Source: Bordetella parapertussis (GTDB lineage: Bacteria; Pseudomonadota; Gammaproteobacteria; Burkholderiales; Burkholderiaceae_B). From it: DNA of 50,727 nt. Shown one piece after another: positions 1 to 8,893 of the stretch. The notes below the pieces were generated by a model that made no database searches, was not told the DNA's origin, and saw only the letters and a list, made by a program, of their open reading frames with translations. The position numbers and the translations under genes were made by a program. The stretch lies in the NCBI GenBank assembly GCA_945903445.1, contig CAMDNZ010000020.1, positions 1-50,727 of the forward strand. The letters are read 5' to 3'. Position 1 is the stretch's first letter. Each line of letters starts with the position of its first letter.

Positions 1-72
1 GACAATGCCGACACCGTCTCCTTCTTTAGGCGCTTAATAGAGTTGTACTGTCAGATTAAATCGTGGCTAGGA
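1..72. repeat. Left arm of 72-bp terminal inverted repeat
   Basis: Bases 1-72 are the exact reverse complement of 50613-50684. Identity stops at base 73, but the left arm begins at the window edge, so the repeat may continue outside. Read on the minus strand, it has the same order as the right arm: a short in-frame tail ending in TAA, then a purine-rich ribosome-binding-like AAGGAG and a possible GTG start. It lies about 90 bp upstream of the HD-hydrolase start. It is probably the end of a repeated element such as an insertion sequence or duplicated cassette; identity unknown. Confidence 0.9.
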
Positions 73-161
73 CAGATAAGACCGTTATTTTGCCTGACTT
101 TGCAACAGGGTCGGCTATGCTGTCCCAATCGTTATTCGCATCTCTACTGGCTTTCCCATAC

Positions 162-809
162 ATGTCCGATTTACTTGCCTTTTGGCATTCCCGTATCGTC
201 GAGCTCGTCGGCGGTGGCGATCCCGATGACGGCGCGCACGACCTGAATCACCTGCATCGGGTGTGGCGCACGGCGTCGAGCCTGCTGGGCGATCACCCGG
301 AGGCGGATGATTTGGTGGTGCTGGCTGCGGCCTATTTGCACGATCTGGTGAACGTGCCGAAGAATCATCCCGATCGCGCGCGCGCCTCGACGCTGGCGGC
401 AGTCGAAGCCGTCGCGCGATTGAAGCAGATCGCGTTTCCTGCCGATCGTCTGGACGCTGTGGCCCACGCTATCGAAGCCCATAGTTTTTCGGCGGGCATC
501 GCGCCCACCACGATCGAGGCTCGGATCGTGCAAGACGCAGACCGCCTGGATGCCCTGGGTGCGGTCGGCCTGGCCCGGTTGTTCTACACCGCAGGGCGTA
601 TGGGATCGGCCTTGGCCCACCCCAGCGACCCGACAGGTCGCAACCGGCCATTGGACGACAAGCGCTATGCGCTGGATCACATCGGCTGCAAGTTGGCAGG
701 CTTGCCCGCCACCATGCAAACCGCTTCGGGGCGGCGGCTGGGACAAGCCCGGCTGGTGCTATTGGAAGACTATCGCGAAGCGTTTGCAGCGGAGTGGGGT
801 AAGGATTGA
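162..809 (+). CDS. HD-domain phosphohydrolase, YedJ-like
   Basis: A metal-dependent HD-superfamily hydrolase of about 215 residues, cytoplasmic, closely resembling E. coli YedJ in layout. Visible motifs are AHDLNHLHRVW near the N-terminus, the YLHDL HD pair, AHSFSAGIAPTTIEA, IVQDADRLDALGA and RPLDDKRYALDH, all metal-binding or signature segments of this family. The frame is open from a GTG at 63, but homology begins at MSDLLAFWHS, so the ATG at 162 is preferred (117 is another option; neither has a good ribosome-binding site). The physiological substrate is not known for the family. The promoter region abuts the left terminal repeat, so expression may depend on what lies beyond the window. 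Confidence 0.85.
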   Translation: MSDLLAFWHSRIVELVGGGDPDDGAHDLNHLHRVWRTASSLLGDHPEADDLVVLAAAYLHDLVNVPKNHPDRARASTLAAVEAVARLKQIAFPADRLDAVAHAIEAHSFSAGIAPTTIEARIVQDADRLDALGAVGLARLFYTAGRMGSALAHPSDPTGRNRPLDDKRYALDHIGCKLAGLPATMQTASGRRLGQARLVLLEDYREAFAAEWGKD

Positions 810-1016
810 GCCGGGCAAGGCCATAGCGCCCAGTACTGCACGCTGCGATAACAGCTCGATGTCCATCGCCCAGATTGGCCGGCATGAATTTATAGCTTTT
901 AGTTATTTGGATAGTCTATTTTTGGCCACAGATAATATAGGGTTGTCCTAACCATCCCTCTGCCCCCTGCTCGTTCGGCCATGCCCGGCTGTCGTCACGG
1001 GCCAGGACTTTACTGA

Positions 1017-2474
1017 ATGACCGCTCCCAGCTATTTTCCTATCGAACCCGGCTTAGCCGCTCTCGAGACTCGCCTCCAACGCGAACTGTCGATGCTCGAC
1101 CTGCCCGCCAAGCCCTGGGTTCCGCCTTTCGAGCGCAGCGGTTCAGCCGTCGTCGATGTGGCGATCATCGGTGGCGGCATGGCTGGGTTGGCTGCCTGCG
1201 CGGCCCTGATTCACGTCGGCGTCAAAGCCGTCATCTACGACCGTTCGCCTGCGGGATTCGAGGGTCCCTGGGCCACGACGGCCCGCATGGAGACGCTGCG
1301 CTCGCCTAAGCAACTGACCGGCCCCGCGCTGGGTATTCCGTCGCTGACGTTTCAAGCGTGGTTCGAAGCACAGTTCGGCGAAACCGCCTGGACCCAACTC
1401 GATAAGATCCCTCGCTTGCAATGGATGGATTACTTGCGCTGGTATCGCCGGGTGTTGGCGCTGCCGGTGCATAACGATCACTCGGTTCGCGCCGTGTCGC
1501 CGCGTGCCGATGGCGTCGTCGAACTCTGCCTGGATACACCCGCCGGCGAACAACGCGTCCTGGCTCGACGCGTCGTATTGGCCACGGGCCGCGACGGACT
1601 GGGCGGCGCATACGTGCCCGACTGGGTTCGCAAGCTTCCGGCTTCGCAGTGGGCGCACTCGTCCCATGCGTTGGATGCCGAACGCTTGAGCGGCAAGCGA
1701 GTCGCTGTATTGGGCGCGGGCTCGTCGGCCATGGACAGCGCAGCGACTGCACTCGAAGCGGGTGCGGCCAGCGTCGATTTGCTGATTCGCCGCCAGAACA
1801 TTCCCCGCATCAACAAAAGCAAGGGCTCGGGCAACCCCGGCATCGTGCATGGCCAGTTCGGCTTGAGCGACGATTGGAAGTGGAGAATTCGCCATTACAT
1901 CAACGTCCAGCAAGTGCCCCCGCCGCGCGGCAGCACCCTGCGCGTGTCGCGTCACGACAATGCCCACTTCAACCTGGGCACCTCGGTCTTGAGCGCCGAA
2001 TCGACCGCCACCGGACTGCAACTGCTTACGACCACCGGACTATTCGAAGTGGACTTCTTGATTGCTTCGACGGGTTTCCGTATCGACTGGGCCACCCGGC
2101 CCGAATATGCGACGATCGCACCGCACGTGCGAACCTGGGGCGACCGCTATCGTCCCGTGCCGGGCCAGGAAGACCAGGAGCTCAGCGATTCGCCCGACCT
2201 CGGACCCGTCTTCGAGTTTCAGGCCAGGCACGCCGACAGCCTGCCTGGCCTGGCGCGCGTTCACGCGTTCTGCTATCCGGCAGTTCTTACGCACGGCCCC
2301 ATATCAGGCGACATTCCGTCCATCAGCGACGGGGCGAAGCGTTTGGCCCAGGGCATCGCCGGGCTGTTGTACAGCGAAGACGTGGCGATCCACTTCAATC
2401 GTTTGCAGGCGTACGACGAGCCCGAGGTGTTCGGCGACGAATGGACACCGGCGCGTCCCCCCGCCCTGCGCTGA
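1017..2474 (+). CDS. FAD/NAD(P)-dependent oxidoreductase (flavin monooxygenase-like)
   Basis: A 485-residue flavoprotein. Two Rossmann dinucleotide-binding signatures are visible: IIGGGMAGLAAC at about residue 50 for FAD and VLGAGSSAMDSA at about residue 230 for NAD(P)H. ATGRDGLGG and IASTGFRIDW are the ATG motifs typical of Baeyer-Villiger and flavin-containing monooxygenases. Substrate cannot be read from sequence. ATG 1017 is preceded by AGGA about ten bases upstream. It stands alone and converges on the transglycosylase gene, whose stop is 7 bp away. A 200-bp gap separates it from the HD hydrolase. Confidence 0.8.
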   Translation: MTAPSYFPIEPGLAALETRLQRELSMLDLPAKPWVPPFERSGSAVVDVAIIGGGMAGLAACAALIHVGVKAVIYDRSPAGFEGPWATTARMETLRSPKQLTGPALGIPSLTFQAWFEAQFGETAWTQLDKIPRLQWMDYLRWYRRVLALPVHNDHSVRAVSPRADGVVELCLDTPAGEQRVLARRVVLATGRDGLGGAYVPDWVRKLPASQWAHSSHALDAERLSGKRVAVLGAGSSAMDSAATALEAGAASVDLLIRRQNIPRINKSKGSGNPGIVHGQFGLSDDWKWRIRHYINVQQVPPPRGSTLRVSRHDNAHFNLGTSVLSAESTATGLQLLTTTGLFEVDFLIASTGFRIDWATRPEYATIAPHVRTWGDRYRPVPGQEDQELSDSPDLGPVFEFQARHADSLPGLARVHAFCYPAVLTHGPISGDIPSISDGAKRLAQGIAGLLYSEDVAIHFNRLQAYDEPEVFGDEWTPARPPALR

Positions 2475-2481
2475 TCTGGTG

Positions 2482-3753
2482 TCACCGGGCCGCGCGCAGC
2501 ATCTGCAAGGCGCGCTGACCGACCCGGCCATCCGGCGTCGAACCGGCGCGTTGCTGCTCGGCACGAACGGCATCACGCGTGCGTGCGCCCGGGATACCGT
2601 CGGGCGTGCCGACATCGTGCCCCCGCGCCGCCAACAAAGACTGTAATTCACGTACTTCTGCGCGTGACAAGCCGGGATCGTCCGTCGGCCACGGCGTGCG
2701 AATACCAGGATGGCCGCGTAGTCGCTCGATCAGGAGCGACACAGCTAAGGCATAGCGTTTGGATTGGTTGTAATGCAGGATCGCCTCGAAGTTAGCGGTC
2801 GCCAGAAACACCGGTCCCTGTCCCCCCGTCGGCGCAAACAAATACGCCGTCGAATCATTGCGTAGTCCGGTTTGATTGGATACCAGCGGCTGCCCATCGG
2901 GGCGGCGTAAGCCAGCGTCGGTCCACGCGGCAACCGTGCGACGGTCCTGCGTCGCATTCACCTCGACCTCGGGGCCGGCAGGCAACTGACGCTTGACGCT
3001 ATCGGGCAAGCGAACCTCGGTCACGGCAGGCAAGCCATGCGTCCATTTCGCACGCCGCTTCAACAGGTGATTTGCGGTCGATGCCAACGCGTCAGGCAGC
3101 GAGCCATATAAATCGATGCGGCCGTCGCCATCGCCATCCGCCGCCAACTCGTAGAACGAAGTCGGAATGAACTGCGTCATGCCGAACGCGCCGCTCCACG
3201 ACCCGATGAACTGATCCGCTTGCACGGTGCCGTCGGCCAGTAAGCGAATGGAGGCATAGACGTTCTTCTTCCACAAGGGATTCGATTCGGTGCAGGCACG
3301 GGTCAGCCACGCGTCCAACACCTTCGTCTTGCCGATTTGTTTGCCGTAATTGGTTTCGATGCCGAATATTGCTACCAAGGCTTCGCCATCGACGCGGTAC
3401 TGCTCGCCCACACGGCTCAAGGTATCGCCATATTGGTTCTGGATATCGCGCCCCTGCTGGACGCGTTCCTCGTCCACCGTCTTGGCGATGTAGTCCCAAT
3501 AGGCTTCGCGACCCTCGGGCTGCCCCCGTGCCGAACTGACTGTGCTGGCAAGCAAGCTCGCGCCTTGCGTCCACTTGTCGAAATCGGCCGGCGACACGCC
3601 ATTGGCCTGCGCGCCAGGCCGCAGCGAGGCCAGGCAGGCCGCAGTGTCTGGCACCGATGGCATGGCTGCGCTTTGCGCGGCGACACTGCTGGCCACGCTG
3701 GCGGCCAACAGACCAGTGACGACGAAAGACATACGACGAACGACACCCGACAT
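2482..3753 (-). CDS. Lytic murein transglycosylase (MltB family) with peptidoglycan-binding domain
   Basis: A periplasmic muramidase-type enzyme of 423 residues that cleaves the glycan strand of peptidoglycan, forming 1,6-anhydro-MurNAc ends. An N-terminal signal peptide ends near SSVAAQ. The MltB catalytic region contains FGIETNYGKQIG, whose Glu is the expected catalytic acid, and the family signature SWSGAFGMTQFIPTSF. A C-terminal PG_binding_1 domain (LQSLLAARGHDVGTPDGIPG) follows. The open frame runs much further upstream, but that part is antisense to the MFS gene; ATG 3753 starts the signal peptide. No lipobox cysteine is seen, so it is probably soluble. Confidence 0.88.
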   Translation of the reverse strand: MSGVVRRMSFVVTGLLAASVASSVAAQSAAMPSVPDTAACLASLRPGAQANGVSPADFDKWTQGASLLASTVSSARGQPEGREAYWDYIAKTVDEERVQQGRDIQNQYGDTLSRVGEQYRVDGEALVAIFGIETNYGKQIGKTKVLDAWLTRACTESNPLWKKNVYASIRLLADGTVQADQFIGSWSGAFGMTQFIPTSFYELAADGDGDGRIDLYGSLPDALASTANHLLKRRAKWTHGLPAVTEVRLPDSVKRQLPAGPEVEVNATQDRRTVAAWTDAGLRRPDGQPLVSNQTGLRNDSTAYLFAPTGGQGPVFLATANFEAILHYNQSKRYALAVSLLIERLRGHPGIRTPWPTDDPGLSRAEVRELQSLLAARGHDVGTPDGIPGARTRDAVRAEQQRAGSTPDGRVGQRALQMLRAAR

Positions 3754-3800
3754 GCGCGACCCCTGAAAACGATGAACCGACGGGCCCGAGTGGCCCGAAC

Positions 3801-5102
3801 TCATGGTAACGCATCGCTCGCACGCGGCTTCGATCCCTTGAAACCGAAGTATGCAATGTAGCCGTAGCAGATGATGGGCACCGTCAACGCCAGCTTCAGG
3901 CCCCAATGGTCTGCGATCACGCCTTGCGTCAGCGGCACGATGGCGCCGCCCACGATGGCCAATCCAATCAAACTGGATGCCTGAGGCGTCAGGCCTTTGA
4001 GGTCGGCTACCCCCAGTGAAAAGATGGTGGGAAACATGATCGAGTTGAACAAGCCCACGGCAATGATCGCGACTATGGCGAGCCATCCCTGGCCGAGTGC
4101 CGAAGTCAGCACCAGCAGGCCCGCGCATACGGCGAAGGTGCCCAGCAAACGGCCCGGTGCGATGCGACGCAACAATCCGGCTCCGACAAATCGCCCGATC
4201 ATCGCGCCTCCCCAATACAAACTCAGGGCATACGCCGCATGAGTATGCGAGAAGCCACCCATGTCGGACCGGGCAAGGTAGTTCACCATGAAACTACCGA
4301 TCGCGACTTCGGCACCCACGTAAAAAAAAATGGCGACGACCGCCAGCCGCAAATGTTGCCTGCGTAAAGGGGCGAACATACCGGAGGATGTGCCGCTGGC
4401 CCGCGCTTCACGCACGAAGTCCGGCATAGGCCAACATCGCAGTACCACGGCGATGAGCACCAACACGCACGCGATACCCAAATAAGGGCCTTGCACTGCG
4501 TGCGCTTCGGTCAGGCGATACGCCTCCAAGGCTTGTTGCGGCAATGCGCTCGTCGCCTCGGGCGTTAAAGGCGCACGCGTCAAAATCAACAGCCCCCCGA
4601 ATGCCGGCGCTACCGTCGTACCCAGGGAGTTAAACGCATGGGCAAGACTCATACGGCTTGCGGCGGTCTCGGCGGGACCGAGTAGCGACATAAAAGGATT
4701 GAACGCGACCTGCTGGATGACAATGCCGCTGGCCAACACGAACAAAGCCGCTAGAAACATGGGGTAGGACTGGGCACTGGCGGCGGGATAAAACAAGACG
4801 GCGCCGGTCGCCGACAATAGCAAACCGATCACCAGAGCACCTTGGTATCCCCAGCGCATCACGACTTTGCCTGCCGGCAGCGACACCACGAGATACGCAC
4901 CGAAAAACGTGAACTGCACCAGCATGGCCTGCGTGTATGTCAGCGTGAAGGCCGTGCGTAAATGCGGCACTAGAATGTCGTTCAATGTCGTGATGAAACC
5001 CAGAATAAAAAAAACGCTGGTCACCACACAGGCCGCCGCCCGATACGATATGCGAGGACGAGCGACGGGCACGACGGCACGAGTAGCGACGGGATGGGGC
5101 AT
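3801..5102 (-). CDS. Sugar MFS transporter, FHS family (FucP/GluP-like)
   Basis: A 433-residue inner-membrane permease with about twelve hydrophobic segments. The region FFILGFITTLNDILVPHL, with its conserved N-D pair, and LVVSLPAGKVVMRWGYQGAL are characteristic of the fucose/glucose/galactose:H+ symporter family. Sequence cannot distinguish fucose, glucose/galactose or N-acetylglucosamine as substrate. It ends 47 bp from the start of the transglycosylase on the same strand, so the two may be co-transcribed and a role in recycling a wall-derived sugar is possible (inference only). Confidence 0.83.
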   Translation of the reverse strand: MPHPVATRAVVPVARPRISYRAAACVVTSVFFILGFITTLNDILVPHLRTAFTLTYTQAMLVQFTFFGAYLVVSLPAGKVVMRWGYQGALVIGLLLSATGAVLFYPAASAQSYPMFLAALFVLASGIVIQQVAFNPFMSLLGPAETAASRMSLAHAFNSLGTTVAPAFGGLLILTRAPLTPEATSALPQQALEAYRLTEAHAVQGPYLGIACVLVLIAVVLRCWPMPDFVREARASGTSSGMFAPLRRQHLRLAVVAIFFYVGAEVAIGSFMVNYLARSDMGGFSHTHAAYALSLYWGGAMIGRFVGAGLLRRIAPGRLLGTFAVCAGLLVLTSALGQGWLAIVAIIAVGLFNSIMFPTIFSLGVADLKGLTPQASSLIGLAIVGGAIVPLTQGVIADHWGLKLALTVPIICYGYIAYFGFKGSKPRASDALP

Positions 5103-5247
5103 GAACGGCCTCCGATGTGAAACGAAGGCGATTACGCTAGCGGCACGCCACTGCGTTTGGGCGTACTCGCCCTACACATTTACATCTGGCACGCCCCATG
5201 CGAACGCTTGCAGTCCATCCCTATTGGAACTCGCATCGGAGCCCGTC

Positions 5248-5736
5248 ATGCAGCTAAAAGGTTCTTGCCATTGCCAGGCGGTACGCTTCACAGTCGAAAG
5301 CGCCCAGCCCTATCCGTATCAGCGCTGCTATTGCAGCATCTGTCGTAAGACCCAGGGGGGGGGCGGATACGCCATCAATCTAGGGGCCGATAATCGAACA
5401 TTGCGAGTCGAAGGCAGCGATGCGCTATCGGTCTACCACGCCCGAATAAGGGACGACGATGGTAAGGTCGCTCGCAGTAGCGGGCAGCGTCACTTCTGCA
5501 AACACTGCGCAAGTGCGTTGTGGCTGTATTCGCCAGAGTGGCCCGATCTCGTTCATCCATTTGCCAGCGCGATCGACACCGCCTTGCCCGTGCCGCCCAT
5601 CCATACCCACCTGCTGCTGAATTCGAAAGCGCCCTGGGTCGAGGTGACGGTCCGAGAGGGCGACCAAACCTGCGATGCCTATCCCAAGGAATCGCTAGCG
5701 GATTGGCATGAACGTCAAGGCTTGGACAAATCGTGA
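5248..5736 (+). CDS. GFA family zinc protein (glutathione-dependent formaldehyde-activating/CENP-V fold)
   Basis: A 162-residue protein with the Mss4-like zinc fold: GSCHC near the N-terminus, CYCSICRKTQ at about residue 35 and CKHCAS at about residue 85 give the expected cysteine ligands. The family was named after a glutathione-formaldehyde enzyme, but most members have unknown function. ATG 5248 has GGAG about 8 bases upstream; the longer frame is antisense to the permease. A run of nine G (5355-5363) encodes the QGGGGY segment and could be a slippage site. The 3' end overlaps the convergent EamA gene by 22 bp. Confidence 0.85.
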   Translation: MQLKGSCHCQAVRFTVESAQPYPYQRCYCSICRKTQGGGGYAINLGADNRTLRVEGSDALSVYHARIRDDDGKVARSSGQRHFCKHCASALWLYSPEWPDLVHPFASAIDTALPVPPIHTHLLLNSKAPWVEVTVREGDQTCDAYPKESLADWHERQGLDKS

Positions 5737-6677
5737 TGGATCGAGCGGCGCGTTGATGCCGCTGCCGCCAGAATCATTCCAAAAATAATGAATGCCAAGC
5801 CCACGATGAAAAGCGTGGACAAGGCATTACCCAATAACAGCACAGACGACAGAATGCCGATAAGAGGCACGCCCAGCGTGAAGTTGGACATCGCGAAAGT
5901 GCTGATGCGGCGGCCGTACTCGGCTGCGATCACGAAACAGGCGGAAGTCGCCACCGGACCGATGAACACCAGCAATTCGAACACTCGAAGATCGAATTCG
6001 ATCGAAGTGGGTGCGCCTTCGAACGTATAGGCGAACCCTGCCAGCGGCACGACGGCGATCAGCATTTGCCACGGGGCCAGGGTCATGGGCGTCGCGGTCC
6101 AGCGATGACGCTTGATGTGCAAAATCACCACCGACCAACACATCGCAGCGATCAGCAAAAACGCCGTGCCCATCGCCGCGCCGGGCGACTGCCAATCCAT
6201 TTCCATGGGCGAGCAGATCAACACGATGCCAGTCATGCCTACCAATAAGGCCAGCAGCTGCAATCGAGTGGGGGCCTGACGCAGAAGCAGCGCGGCCAAG
6301 ACCACACCCCACAGCGGAGTGGTGTATGCCAACAACACCGCACGGCTTGCGTCCACATGCGTCATGGCAATCATGCCCAAGCCGGTGAAGGTCATCATTT
6401 GCAGCACGCCGATGCTGGCGACGATCGGCCAGTCGGCTCGGGGCGGAAAGCGAAACGATCCACGCAGCGCAGTCAATACGAACAGGCACACCGCTGCGCT
6501 ACCGAAGCGCATAGCGGCCAGCCACAACGGCGGAACGGTCTCAAGCGCCAATTTGGTTGCAGGCCAGCTCAGCCCCCACAGCACGACCATCACACTCAAA
6601 GCCACCAGGGTGTTTGCCTTTGGAATGCCATCCAGACGGTTTTTTTGCAACGCGGGAGCTTGCTGGGTGATCTGCAT
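5715..6677 (-). CDS. EamA/DMT-family transporter
   Basis: A 320-residue inner-membrane protein of about ten transmembrane segments, two EamA repeats, starting after a short cytoplasmic tail (VMVVLWGLSWPATKLAL in the first helix). EamA proteins commonly export amino acids or metabolites; substrate is unknown here. It is transcribed divergently from an Lrp/AsnC regulator across a 139-bp AT-rich gap, the classic arrangement of an amino-acid exporter and its regulator. Confidence 0.85.
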   Translation of the reverse strand: MQITQQAPALQKNRLDGIPKANTLVALSVMVVLWGLSWPATKLALETVPPLWLAAMRFGSAAVCLFVLTALRGSFRFPPRADWPIVASIGVLQMMTFTGLGMIAMTHVDASRAVLLAYTTPLWGVVLAALLLRQAPTRLQLLALLVGMTGIVLICSPMEMDWQSPGAAMGTAFLLIAAMCWSVVILHIKRHRWTATPMTLAPWQMLIAVVPLAGFAYTFEGAPTSIEFDLRVFELLVFIGPVATSACFVIAAEYGRRISTFAMSNFTLGVPLIGILSSVLLLGNALSTLFIVGLAFIIFGMILAAAASTRRSIHHDLSKP

Positions 6678-6816
6678 GAAAGATGCTTTCGGTCATTCGC
6701 GAGTGAAAGCAAGATTCTATTCGCGAAACACGAAAATATTTCTTCTATTATTCACATCAATCGGTGAAAATAGGATCAAATAACCCAAAATAACGATTAA
6801 ATAGGAAATATTTATC
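6678..6816. promoter_or_regulatory. Divergent EamA/Lrp control region
   Basis: This AT-rich intergenic segment between divergent genes contains a near-palindrome (TATTATTCAC at 6746-6755 and GTGAAAATA at 6764-6772) and two copies of ATTCGCGA near 6697 and 6719. Such imperfect dyads are typical of Lrp-family binding sites. The operator role is inferred from position. Confidence 0.45.
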
Positions 6817-7317
6817 TTGAGCGGCATCGAGTTGGACGAAGCCAGCTTCCGCATCCTGGATGCGCTGCAAGAAGACGCCGAAATCAGCAACGCCGAGCTG
6901 GCCGATCGAGTGGGCCTTTCCGCCTCGCCCTGCTGGCGGCGAGTGGCTGACCTCAAGCACCATGGCGTGATTCGGGGCGCAGTGTCGCTGGTCGATCCGC
7001 TCAAGCTGGGGCTGGCAGTCAACGTATTTGTCCACGTGACGCTCAAGCAGCAGGACAAGACTTCCTTAGAAGTGTTTACTCAGGCAATCAGCCAGCGGCC
7101 AGAAGTGATGGAGTGCTATCTCATGAGTGGCGAAGCCGACTTCATGCTGCGCGTGGTAATCGAAGATCTGATCAAGTTCCAGACCTTGCTACTCGAATGT
7201 TTGACTCAGATCCCCAGCGTTGCCAGCATCCGATCCAGCTTCGCATTGAGCCAGGTCAAATATACGACCGCCCTACCCACCGGCCATCTACGACGCGATC
7301 CGGCATCGCCCCGTTGA
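6817..7317 (+). CDS. Lrp/AsnC-family transcriptional regulator
   Basis: A 166-residue DNA-binding regulator: N-terminal winged helix-turn-helix (ISNAELADRVGLSASPCWRR) followed by the AsnC ligand-binding/oligomerisation domain, with VMECYLMSGEADFMLRVV matching the family core. The start appears to be TTG at 6817, with AGGAA ten bases upstream and the expected first helix (ELDEASFRILDALQ) right after it; no suitable ATG exists. It probably senses an amino acid and controls the divergent EamA exporter. Confidence 0.88.
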   Translation: MSGIELDEASFRILDALQEDAEISNAELADRVGLSASPCWRRVADLKHHGVIRGAVSLVDPLKLGLAVNVFVHVTLKQQDKTSLEVFTQAISQRPEVMECYLMSGEADFMLRVVIEDLIKFQTLLLECLTQIPSVASIRSSFALSQVKYTTALPTGHLRRDPASPR

Positions 7318-7469
7318 CACCGCGGACAGTCGGGCGCTTGATCGTTTTGGCACCGAAAACCTCGCCGGATTGCCGTCGGCGCAATGGATGCACGGGCAGC
7401 AGTGCCGCCCGCCAGGACATCGAAGCCGAAGACGTTAAGCGCGGGTATAAATAAAAACATCTTCAAATG

Positions 7470-7499
7470 AAAAAAGGCCTCCGAATGGAGACCTTTTTT
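7470..7499 (-). terminator. Intrinsic terminator of tRNA-Arg (copy 1)
   Basis: On the minus strand GGTCTCC-ATTC-GGAGGCC is followed by six T. One G-U wobble pair forms only in the minus-strand RNA, which supports the orientation. It lies just past the CCA end of the tRNA. Confidence 0.85.
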
Positions 7500-7505
7500 G
7501 GATTC

Positions 7506-7582
7506 TGGCGCGCCCGGCAGGATTCGAACCCACGACCCCTTGGTTCGTAGCCAAGTACTCTATCCAACTGAGCTACGGGCGC
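7506..7582 (-). tRNA. tRNA-Arg (anticodon ACG), copy 1
   Basis: A 77-nt cloverleaf. Acceptor arms GCGCCCG/CGGGCGC, discriminator G and an encoded CCA are visible; the anticodon loop is CTACGAA, giving ACG, and the T-loop is GGTTCGAATC. The identical gene occurs again at 17073-17149 in the same orientation. Confidence 0.97.
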
Positions 7583-7810
7583 TACGCCGAACCGCTATCT
7601 AAAGCAGCACGGTGGATAAGAGGCAGCAATCATAGCACAGCTGAAGTCGCGCTAATTGTTTATAGCCGCAATACGAGCCGACCATAGAGCTTCATTCCAA
7701 TTGCTTATATACAAACACGTAAAGATTTGTTTGTAAGCGGCCCACTCGAAGGCATGATTCACTCATCCCTTTGGCGCATCGCGCCTGTCCCGAGCCTTAC
7801 GGAGTTTCAC

Positions 7811-8815
7811 GTGATCAAGCGTATTCTGGCGTCGTCCGCCTTGCTGGCCAGCGCAGTATTGGCCACCCCTGCCCTGGCGCAGCAAACCATTCTGAACACC
7901 TCCTACGATATCGCGCGCGAGCTGTTCACCGAAATCAATCCCCTGTTCCAGGCCGACTACAAAGCGCAAACCGGTCAGGACATCACGATCGAGCAGTCTT
8001 TCGCCGGTTCGTCGCGCCAGGCGCAGTCGATCATCCAAGGCTTGAAAGCCGACGTTGTCACCTTCAATCAAATTACCGATGTGGACGCCATCGCCCAGCG
8101 TGGTCTGCTGGATTCGGCTTGGCAAAAACGTTTTGCCAACAACAGTTCGCCCTACTACAGCACCATCGCGTTCCTGGTGCGCAAGGGCAATCCCAAGAAC
8201 ATCAAGACCTGGGACGACCTGGTTCGCGATGATGTGAAGCTGGTGTTCCCCAACCCTAAAACCTCTGGCAACGCACGCTATTCCTACCTGGGCGCATGGC
8301 TCTATGCCAACGAGAAGTTCAAGGGCGATGAAGCACAGATCAAACCCTTCGTCGCCCGTTTGCTCAAAAACGTCGAAAGCTTCCCCACAGGCGGCCGAGG
8401 TGCCACGGTGGCCTTCGCGCAAAACAACCAAGGCGACGCACTGCTGACCTTCGAGTCCGAAGTCAACAATATCGCCCGAGGCGAAGAATTCAAGGCACAA
8501 GGCTTCGAAGTGGTCGTGCCGCCGGTCAGCGTGCTGGCCGAATTCCCGGTGGCGGTGGTGGACAAAGTGGTGGAAGAAAAAGGGACTCGCAAAACTGCCG
8601 AAGCCTACTTGAACTACTTGTACACCCCGAAAATCCAAAAGTTGCTGGCCAGTTATTCCTACCGGGTACATGACCCCGAGCTCGCCAAAACAAGCGGGCT
8701 GCCGGCGACTCGCCTGATCAATCCGCAAACCGCGCTGGGCGACTGGGCCGGTATCCAAAAACGCCATTTCGGATCGGGCGGCGTGCTGGACGAATTGCTC
8801 GCATCGGGTCGCTGA
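7811..8815 (+). CDS. sbp: Sulfate ABC transporter substrate-binding protein
   Basis: Periplasmic sulfate (or thiosulfate) receptor that delivers its ligand to the CysTW permease. About 334 residues, the usual length. The signal peptide is ILASSALLASAVLATPALAQ, followed by ILNTSYDIARELF and the family hallmarks SFAGSSRQAQS and NPKTSGNARYSYLGAW. The start is GTG 7811 with GGAG six bases upstream; an open frame extends further but carries no signal peptide at its start. First gene of a transport operon, separated from cysT by a strong hairpin that could set a higher level of binding protein. Regulation by CysB is usual for the family but no site was identified. Confidence 0.92.
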   Translation: MIKRILASSALLASAVLATPALAQQTILNTSYDIARELFTEINPLFQADYKAQTGQDITIEQSFAGSSRQAQSIIQGLKADVVTFNQITDVDAIAQRGLLDSAWQKRFANNSSPYYSTIAFLVRKGNPKNIKTWDDLVRDDVKLVFPNPKTSGNARYSYLGAWLYANEKFKGDEAQIKPFVARLLKNVESFPTGGRGATVAFAQNNQGDALLTFESEVNNIARGEEFKAQGFEVVVPPVSVLAEFPVAVVDKVVEEKGTRKTAEAYLNYLYTPKIQKLLASYSYRVHDPELAKTSGLPATRLINPQTALGDWAGIQKRHFGSGGVLDELLASGR

Positions 8816-8843
8816 TCGCATCGCGTTTCGAAGTACGATAAGC

Positions 8844-8867
8844 GTGGCCGCCCCCCCAGGCGGCCAC
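8844..8867 (+). promoter_or_regulatory. Intercistronic hairpin between sbp and cysT
   Basis: A perfect 9-bp stem, GTGGCCGCC and GGCGGCCAC, around a C-rich loop, lies in the 78-bp gap after sbp. There is no long T run after it, so it is more likely an mRNA-stabilising or attenuating element than a complete terminator. Confidence 0.6.
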
Positions 8868-8893
8868 CTCCATTTATACCGGACCACGGTTTC

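Noticed and set aside
73..161. Possible 3' fragment of a second tip adhesin on the minus strand next to the left repeat
   Set aside because: The frame matching the adhesin end is open, but beyond the repeat only scattered residues agree; it is not convincing homology.
3754..4215. N-terminal extension of the lytic transglycosylase frame
   Set aside because: The extension is antisense-type reading of the sugar permease; the signal peptide begins at ATG 3753.
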